Source: Anagrus nilaparvatae (Eukaryota; Arthropoda; Insecta; Hymenoptera; Mymaridae). From it: a stretch of 64,000 bases of DNA. The translations under genes were made by a program, and so were the position numbers. Shown here piece by piece: positions 57,190 through 64,000 of this stretch; position 1 is the stretch's first letter; each line of letters starts with the position of its first letter. The stretch lies in contig JAKSXM010000007.1 of the NCBI GenBank assembly GCA_022575985.1, positions 39,868,501-39,932,500 on the forward strand. Reading direction: 5' to 3'. The notes below the pieces were generated by a model. It was not told where the DNA came from. It saw only the letters and a list, made by a program, of their open reading frames with translations, and made no database searches.

Positions 57190-58370
57190 CATCTAAAAGA
57201 AAATTTTATTTTCTTTGTCCTAAACACAAAATTATTTTAAACTTTTTAACAAATTTATAATTGTAATTAATCAAGTACCTTAACAAGAATAAAATTAAGA
57301 TTGTCTTTTCTTTCTAAAACTTAAAATCTTAAATCGAATAAAAAAAATTAAATAATTTTGCCTTCAGAATATAATTATATTAATATACTTTTTATTACTG
57401 CCACCTATATTGCCTATCAAACCTAATATTAATGTTCTAATGATAATTTTACTTTTTTTTTCATTAATTTTTTTTTGCTCATTTATGAGATATTATCCCA
57501 TAATATCCCATAATATCCCATATTATCCCATATTATGTGCCAAAAAATGGGTATATTATGGGATATTATCGGATATTATGGGATATTATGTTCTTTTCTT
57601 TCCACGAGGGAAGGTATATTTTGCTAAATTTCCTACTAAATCTTAGTGCTATCATTACATACAAACAATTAAAATTAAAAATTTTTAATAAAACAGAACA
57701 TTATTTGAAGAAAATATAAAATGGCGTATATTCTGCTTATTTGATTACAAATATTTCAATGCTATCATTGCAAAAAATGAATAAAGTTCCAAGTTTTCAA
57801 TAAAACAGGACATTATTCAAAGAAAATTTATATCGGAGTATATTTGGATAAATTTAATACAAATATTTTAACTTTTCGAAAGAGCGGAATACTATTTAAA
57901 AAAAATTTAATGTAGGATATATTCTGCTAAATTGAAAACTAATATCTTAAATTCTATAATTGCAAAAAAAATTAATATTACAACTTTTCTATAATATAGG
58001 AAACTATTCGAGGAAAATTTATTATTGGGTTTATTCTGAAAAATTCAATGCAAATATTTCAAAGCTATCATTGCATATAAAAAAAAAATTAAATTACAAC
58101 TTTTCTACGAAACAGGACACCATTCGATGAAAATTTATTATGGTATATTTTGCTACATTCAATACTAATATCTGAATGCTATCTATGGATAACAATTTTT
58201 ATAAATACAACTTTTCAATTAAACAGGCCACTATTCGAAAAAAATTTATAATGGGGTATGTTTTGCTACACTTAATACTAGTATTACATTACTTTTCTAA
58301 AAACAAGGTCACTATTCGACAAAAATTTAAATTGGGGTCTAATGCGGTTTATATTGCTGCATTATAAAAT

Positions 58371-58899
58371 TTTAGGATCTAAAAAGATTTAGTAAAATAC
58401 ACTCATGTATATAGAAATATATTCATTGATGTGTATAATTAATACGCATATCTAATCTCAGACCTCTAATAAAGGGCTTGGGACCGCTGACGAATGTCAA
58501 GTTTGATCTTCTCCTCCCAGATCTCAATTAGAGTAGATCTTGGAGAGTTGCAAAGGCAATAGTTATCAGTTACTATTAATTAATTATGATAATCAGTTAT
58601 CAGTAACCAGTAAATAATTAGTATCAGTTATTAATTAAGTTTAATTATCGATAAATAGTGGACAGTAAGTTTAATATTAGTGAACTTTAAGATAAAAGAT
58701 TAAATATTTAAAATATTAAATATAAGTTACAAGTGTATTTTAAGTTTAAGAAAAAGGATCATTTGTAAGTTTTTAATAAATTATAATTAAGTATTTTATA
58801 TTATAATATCTTGTTTAATTATTTCAAAAACGTATATTAGCCTAAGCTCAAGGCCCCTTATTATTAAATTGAATAAATATTTTAATATACCAGTTCCTT
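58371..58899. other. Unassigned insertion in the minisatellite
   Basis: Not minisatellite M. A GC-balanced patch (58450-58560, ACCTCTAATAAAGGGCTTGG) is followed by AT-rich sequence with CAGTTATCAGTAACCAGTAA repeats. It could be a solo LTR, but no clear ends or target duplication were found. Confidence 0.35.
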
Positions 58900-59023
58900 T
58901 ATAGGGGTATATTTCATAAATTCAATACAAATATTTCAATGCTATCGTTGCATAAAAAAATTGAAATCGCAACTTTTCTGAAAATTATACTTCTCGAAAA
59001 ATATTTAAATTGGGGTATATTAA

Positions 59024-59501
59024 AGTAATACCTCAGTGGGGGGAAAGTCAGAGAGAGATTTTCGGACCTCTTTCTTTCTCTCACGAGTTTTGTATAAGAA
59101 ATTCCAATATGTTTTTGTTTATATTTATGTAAATAAACATCTAGGAGCTCTGAAATTTTTTCTATGAGTTTTTATAATAATAAATTATATTTTAACCAAA
59201 TATTATCAAAATCTGTTTTGTAAATTTTTTACAATACGTATTTATTAAATTACATGCATATTCACGTAAGAGATTTTAGAGGCTTCCAAAAAAAAAATTT
59301 ACAAAACAGATTTTGATAATATTTGGTTAAAATATAATTTATTATTATAAAAACTCATAGAAAAAATTTCAGAGCTCGTAAATGTTTATTTACGTAAATA
59401 TAAACAAAAAAATTTTGGAATTTCTTATACAAAACTCGCGAGAGAAAGAAACAGGACCGAAAATAGAGATTCTCTCACTTTCCCCCCACTGAGATACTAC
59501 C
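59024..59501. mobile_element. 478-bp foldback MITE with TTAA target
   Basis: Starts AGTAATACCTCAGTGGGGGG; the right end is the complement of GGTAGTATCTCAGTGGGGGG. TTAA at 59020-59023 and 59502-59505. Arms of ~210 bp (CAAATATTATCAAAATCTGT and its complement near the centre). A TTAA target fits piggyBac-type mobilisation. Confidence 0.88.
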
Positions 59502-60349
59502 TTAACCTAAATTCATTACGAATATTTTAAAGCTATCATTACATAAAAAAATTTGAAATCATAAATTTTCTATAAACCAGAAAGCTATTCAAAGAAACTT
59601 TATATTGGTGAATATTCTTCCACTTTCAATATTATTATCTGAATGCTATCATTGTATAAAAAAATTGAAATTACAACTTGTCTATGAAACAAGGCACTAT
59701 TTGAAGAAAATTTATTATTGGGTTTACTCTGATTAATTCTATAATAATATTTCAATGCAACCATTGCAAATTTTCAAATTTTCATCAAATGTTAGGAAAG
59801 GTACACAAAATTTTCATTTTTAAGCTGAAAAAATACTTAAATTTATTGAAAATTCTTCTTTTATACAATGATCCGATGAGGTATAAACCCGGTTAAACCA
59901 TTTCAACAAACAAAATCATTGCAATAAAAGACGTTTTTATCATCAAAAGCTTACCACAAGTTCAGATACCAAACAAATATATGCAACATGTTCTTACTTT
60001 AATTGTTTAAAATAAAGAAGTTTTTACTAAATTTTAAAAAGGTATAAAAAAATAAAAAAAAGTTTTAAAAATACAAATAAAAATACTTAATTTTTGTAAT
60101 AAAGTTATTTCATTTATAAAAAATAATACCTTGTGTGCCATATTTGGGGGGCAGGGGTTAACTCTACTTAGAAAAATTCTGATTTAGGGACTTGAAGAAA
60201 TTTGAGTTTTGGGACTTAGACAAATCCGGGTTTAGGGACTTAAAACAATCCTGATTTAGGGAATTAGAAAATTTTCGATATAGGGACTTAAAATAATCCT
60301 GGTTGAGGGACTTTAAATAATTTGAGTTTCGGCACTTCATTAAATACCT

Positions 60350-62130
60350 ATACGTCAAGCCTAACGCCTACATAAACTAAGCCACTCAAGCAAAAATTTA
60401 CACCACAAGCCTTACAACCGCATAACCTAGGAATGCCGTATAAAAATATAAGTAAGGACTTACACCCACATAAACTACGAATGCCGCCTAAAAATATACG
60501 TCAAGCCTTGCACCTACATAACTTAATAATGCCGTATAAAAATATACGCCAATACATACACCCACATATCCTAAAGCAATCAATTAAAAATCATACGTCA
60601 AACATAAAATCTACATAACCTAAGGAAGTTATATAAAAAAAAATACACGTTAAGCATTACACCTACATAACCTAAGGCACTCAAGGAAAAAACAACAACA
60701 TTAGCCGTACACCTACATAACTTAAGATTGTCGTATAAAAATATATTTCAAGCCTTACAGCCACATAGCCAAAGGAAGTTGCATAAAAAAAAATGCGCGT
60801 GAAGAATTACACGTACATAATCTAAGGTAGAAAAGTAAAAAACTGTACATCAAGCAATATACTCGCATGACCTACGAACTCCGTATAAAAATATACGTCA
60901 AGCCTTACACGCACATAAACTAAGGAATTTGTATACAAAAATCTACACAACAAGCATTACACCTGCATATAACCGCAGGCGCTCAAGAAAATAACTACAC
61001 CATTAGTCGTACACCCACATAACCTAAGAATGACGTCTAAAAATATAAGTCAAGCCTTAAATCCACATAACCTAAGGAAGTTGTATAAAAAAAAAAAATT
61101 CATGTCATGCATTACACCTACATAACCTCAGGCACTCAAAGAAAAAACTACACCATTAGCATTACACCCGCATAACCTAAGAATTCCGTATAAAAATATA
61201 CGTCAAGCCTTAGACCCACATAAACTAAGAAAATTGTATAAAAAAAAACTACACGTCAAGCATTATACCTACATATAACCGCAGGCGCTCAAGGAAATAA
61301 CTAAACCATTAGTCGTATATCCACATAACCTAAGAATGCCGTATAAAAATATACGTCAAACCTTACACCCACATAACCTAAGGAAGTTGTATAAAAAAAA
61401 ATACATGTCAAGCATTACACATACATAACCTAATGCATTCAAAGAAAAAACTACACCATTAGCATTACACTCACATAGCCTAAGAATTCCGTATAAAAAT
61501 ATACGTCAAGCCTTAGACCCAAATAACCTAAGGCACTACAGGAAAAAACTACACCTCTAGCCTTAAAAATACATAACCTAAGAATGCTTTATAAAAATAT
61601 ACGTCAAACCTTACATCCCTATAACCTAAGAAAATTGTATAAAAAAAACTACACGTCAAGCATTACACCTACATATAACCGCAGGCACTCAAGGAAATAT
61701 CTACACTATTAGTCGTACACCCACATAACCTAAGAATGCCGTATAAAAATATACGTCAAACCAAGGCAGATATATTAAAAGGCAGAACGAAGAGGGGGTA
61801 CTAAAATACGTTTTTTTCGCGCATCCTCAAGCGACGGCCATATTTGTTATGATAAATGCATGGTAACAAATAACATGGCGGTTGCTTGAGGTTGGATTTT
61901 TTGGCTTAATATGCGCATTGCTATGCCTTATAATATATCTGCCTTGCGTCAAACCTTACACCCACATAACCTAAGGATGTCGTATAAAAAAAACTACACG
62001 TTAAGCATTATTACAGCTACATAATCTAAGGCATTTAAGTAAAATACTATTTGCCATGCATTTCATCTACATAAATTAAGGAGCTCAAGGAAAAAACTAC
62101 ACTATTAGCCTTACCCCCACACAATCTCTC
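60350..62130. repeat. Tandem array of ~50-bp monomers in a three-monomer order
   Basis: Monomers share ACCYACATAACCTAAG. Type A continues AATGCCGTATAAAAATATAC, type B GAAGTTGTATAAAAAAA...TACACG, type C GGCACTCAAGGAAAAAACTA. They tend to cycle A-B-C, so the higher-order unit is ~150 bp. Interrupted by the MITE at 61762. Confidence 0.88.
61762..61946. mobile_element. 185-bp MITE with 8-bp TSD
   Basis: Starts CAAGGCAGATATATTA, ends with its exact complement, flanked by CGTCAAAC (61754-61761, 61947-61954). Inner arms around CTCAAGCGACGGCCAT and ATGGCGGTTGCTTGAG. The 8-bp duplication suggests hAT-type mobilisation. Confidence 0.9.
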
Positions 62131-62139
62131 AAGGCCGTA

Positions 62140-62600
62140 TTATTGATAGGCAGGAAGCCCTTATGAATTAGTGTGACTTTTAATTAATCACTCGGATGGC
62201 TTCAAATGGAAATTCCAAGACGAAATTCCTTACTTTTTGCCAAGATCCCTATGAACGAATGGATAAACCAGCTGGTTTCGGAAAGTCACCTGGTTGACTC
62301 TCTTGAAACCAGGATAAACTTTCACACTTTATTCTACAAAGATTTATGATAATATACCCGAAGTTCCCCATTGTCCAGGGGGGATAAAGCCCCCTGAAAT
62401 TTAAGTCAACAAGGTGACCCAAATAAAACCAGGCCAAGTTTTACAGACGTATTTGTTTCACCGATAATAAAAGTATATTTCAAATATGGCCTATGCCAAC
62501 TTGTCCAAATAGGGATGAGCTTGACGGGATATAAGGGGAAATTTGTGGGATAAAATACCCGTGGGTGGAAGGCTTTACGTATAATTTTATATGGCATTAT
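62140..62600 (-). other. GC-balanced unique segment, unidentified
   Basis: Base composition resembles coding DNA. Minus-strand frames include RPYLKYTFIIGETNTSVKLG but are interrupted by several stops. Possibly another part of the captured gene, or its decayed exon or intron. Confidence 0.35.
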
Positions 62601-62744
62601 TAGGTTATGTGAGTGTAGCATTTTTTTTTACTGCCCTAGTTTATATAGATCTAATGCTTTAAAGCATAGTTTTTTTGATAAAACTTTCTTAGGTTATGTG
62701 CATGTAAGGCTTGACGTATATTAGCCGTATTATAATGATATCTG

Positions 62745-63059
62745 TCATATCTCGTCGATGCGTCCCCCTTTAAAGCCGCATTGAATACGCTTTATATGGC
62801 TTCGTCCCCGGCTAGTTCTTGGTTCGCCCTTTCCTCGTTGTTGTTGAATTGGGCCAGGAGGTGGCGTATCTAGACGATTGTCTAATGGTGGACTTTTAAC
62901 GCCTCTTCCCCTTCCTCTTGGGGTTCCTTGGTTGCCATTGGCCAATCCAAAGTTGTTCGCCCATCTTTGATGACCCACATCCGGTTCATTGGATGCTTGA
63001 CTTCCGTCTTCTTTGCCCGAATTCACCGAAGCATGGTCCTCGATTTTATTATCCGCCAT
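62745..63059 (-). CDS. 104-codon RG-rich hypothetical protein (gene fragment)
   Basis: Starts at a strong context Met (CAAAATGGCGG on the minus strand). Sequence landmarks: MADNKIEDHASVNSGKEDGS, WANNFGLANGNQ, GTPRGRGRG, TPPPGPIQQQRGKGEPR. It is acidic at the start, then RG/RGG- and Pro-rich, like a disordered RNA-binding tail. Codon use is balanced, unlike the surrounding AT-rich DNA. It ends at a TGA just before remnants of the tandem array, so the frame may be cut short. The upstream ~250 bases (63060-63310) are not array-like and could be a captured 5' UTR or promoter. Function unknown. Confidence 0.5.
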   Translation of the reverse strand: MADNKIEDHASVNSGKEDGSQASNEPDVGHQRWANNFGLANGNQGTPRGRGRGVKSPPLDNRLDTPPPGPIQQQRGKGEPRTSRGRSHIKRIQCGFKGGRIDEI

Positions 63060-63849
63060 TTTGCCTCTAAAACACCGGTTTAATTAATTAATAATTGTTA
63101 AACGAATATAATGAAATTAGATATTTATATCTCTAGTTTATTCCAATGGAAAGATTTTAGCTTGTTTGCTAAATTTACGACAGTAATTATGATCACTTTC
63201 GATTAAATAATGAATCACTTGTTTTCACAGTTAGTAATTTTAATATTATTTATCACTAGTTCTCAATTATATTAATCAAATATACGTCAAGCATTAGGTT
63301 TAATTATTATAGGCATATTTTAAGTTCCTAACTTGAAATATTCTAAATTCCTAAACTCAAATTATTTAAAGTCCTTCAACCAGGATTATTCTAAGTCCCT
63401 ATATCGAAAATTTTCTAATTCCCTAAATCAGGATTGTTTTAAGTCCCTAAACCCGGATTTATCTAAGTCCCCAAACTAAAATTTCTCCAAGTCCCTAAAT
63501 CAGAATTTTTCAGTCCATTTGACCCCGGCCCCCCAAATATGGCACAAAAGGTATTTTTTATTTTTTATTAAACTTTTTTTTATTTTTTTATACCTTTTTA
63601 AAATCTAATAAAAACTTCTATATTTCAAACAATTAAAGTAAGAATATGTTGCTTGTATCTATTTGGTATCTGAACTTGTGGTAAGCTTTCGATGATAAAA
63701 ACGTCTTTTATTGCAATGATTTTGTTTGTTGAAATGTTTTAACATGGTTTATACCACATCGGATTATTGTATCAAAAAAGAATTTACAGTAAACTTAAGT
63801 ATTTTTGCAGCTTGAAAATGAACATTTTGTGTACCTTTTCTAACATTTG

Positions 63850-64000
63850 AAAGGTATTAATTATTTTATAGCAAGAAGAACTTTCTGCAATAACAGAAGT
63901 ATTCGTTTGGAATACAATTTATTTTTTAATACTAATTTGCATTCTACATTTTTCTTTTACTTAAATACTCTTTCTTGAAATTTTTTCTACGGTACAATGA
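63850..64000. other. AT-rich end of window
   Basis: No feature recognised. Confidence 0.35.

Larger units (their letters stand above)
51767..57610. mobile_element. 5.8 kb element with ~420-bp TIRs
   Basis: Ends CCCTCGTGGAAA and its complement. The arms contain a short array of CCCATAATAT units and then a long near-identical AT-rich stretch (left to ~52190, right from ~57190). Both outer flanks are minisatellite M. The interior holds a Penelope-like element, a family X copy and a ~170-bp tandem array with three Harbinger MITEs. No transposase of its own is visible. Confidence 0.8.
49930..59785. repeat. Interrupted minisatellite M, ~125-bp units
   Basis: Units carry AAAATTTATAATGGGGTATA, TTCTGCTACATTCAATACTA, ATATCTGAATGCTATCATTG and AATTACAACTTTTCTA. 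Blocks: 49930-50121, 51228-51766, 57611-58370, 58900-59023 and 59506-59785. The gaps are separate insertions. It is probably one array fragmented by transposons. Confidence 0.8.
59786..63849. mobile_element. 4.1 kb element with ~530-bp TIRs, tandem array and coding segment
   Basis: Left CAAATGTTAGGAAAGGTACA... to ~60340 is mirrored at ~63330-63849. The arms include short repeats of TAGGGACTTA and the block TTTGGGGGGCAGGGG. The interior has a tandem array (60350-62130), a GC-balanced unknown (62140-62600) and an RG-rich open frame (62745-63059). No transposase was found. Large TIRs around a captured gene part resemble Pack-type elements. Confidence 0.82.

Noticed and set aside
60350..62130. 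Regularly spaced repeats resembling a CRISPR array
   Set aside because: The ~50-bp monomers are contiguous with no unique spacers; the context is eukaryotic transposon DNA.

Overview
The window reads as AT-rich nuclear DNA from an arthropod, most likely an insect. This is inferred from the element mix (Helitron with Rep and Pif1 parts, FLYWCH-type Mutator-like transposase, Penelope-like retroelement, Crypton-like tyrosine recombinase, hAT, Harbinger and TTAA-type MITEs, tRNA-derived SINE heads), from dense microsatellites and from very long low-complexity stretches. I see no bacterial-type operon, no rRNA gene and no complete host gene. Nearly everything recognisable is a transposable element, usually broken and often nested. 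Two stretches may be genuine coding exons: one at 40.7-41.1 kb on the minus strand, and a 104-codon RG-rich frame at 62.7-63.1 kb.

Layout. 0-5 kb: a MITE, a 0.94 kb foldback carrying a THAP-like fragment in both arms, then AT-rich filler with one SINE head. 5.2-8.9 kb: a repeat-rich element with microsatellites, split by a 2.04 kb hAT-like element with an 8-bp target duplication. 9-15 kb: foldbacks, a small MITE and a Mutator-like (MULE) deletion derivative nested in a foldback. 16-25 kb: a non-autonomous element that shares its 3' end with a Helitron, a satellite block, then a plus-strand Helitron (Rep at 18.85 kb, Pif1 helicase at 23-24.6 kb) split by one 3.02 kb composite insertion. 25-32 kb: a MITE, an LTR-like fragment, and a second, minus-strand Helitron of the same family with an internal deletion and three insertions.

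32-33.4 kb: a Crypton-type tyrosine recombinase retaining the full catalytic set but broken once. 33.9-38 kb: a satellite of about 120-bp units hosting a 2.5 kb MULE-like element (9-bp duplication) that itself hosts a 0.86 kb FLYWCH-bearing element. 39-43.5 kb: SINE and repeat copies, the candidate exon, a foldback with nested hairpins, and two more hAT-like elements. 43.7-45.9 kb: a long-TIR element with an integrase-like exon. 47.1-49.8 kb: a long-TIR element split by a full MULE.

49.9-59.8 kb: a minisatellite of about 125-bp units interrupted by a TA-flanked element, a 5.8 kb long-TIR element enclosing a rearranged Penelope-like element and three head-to-tail Harbinger MITEs, and a TTAA-flanked MITE. 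59.8-63.85 kb: a 4.1 kb element with roughly 530-bp inverted arms, a three-monomer tandem array and the RG-rich coding frame.

The genes do not form a pathway. The window is best read as a stratigraphy of insertions, several of which can be ordered exactly because the reading frame, or the opposite arm of a palindrome, preserves the empty site.
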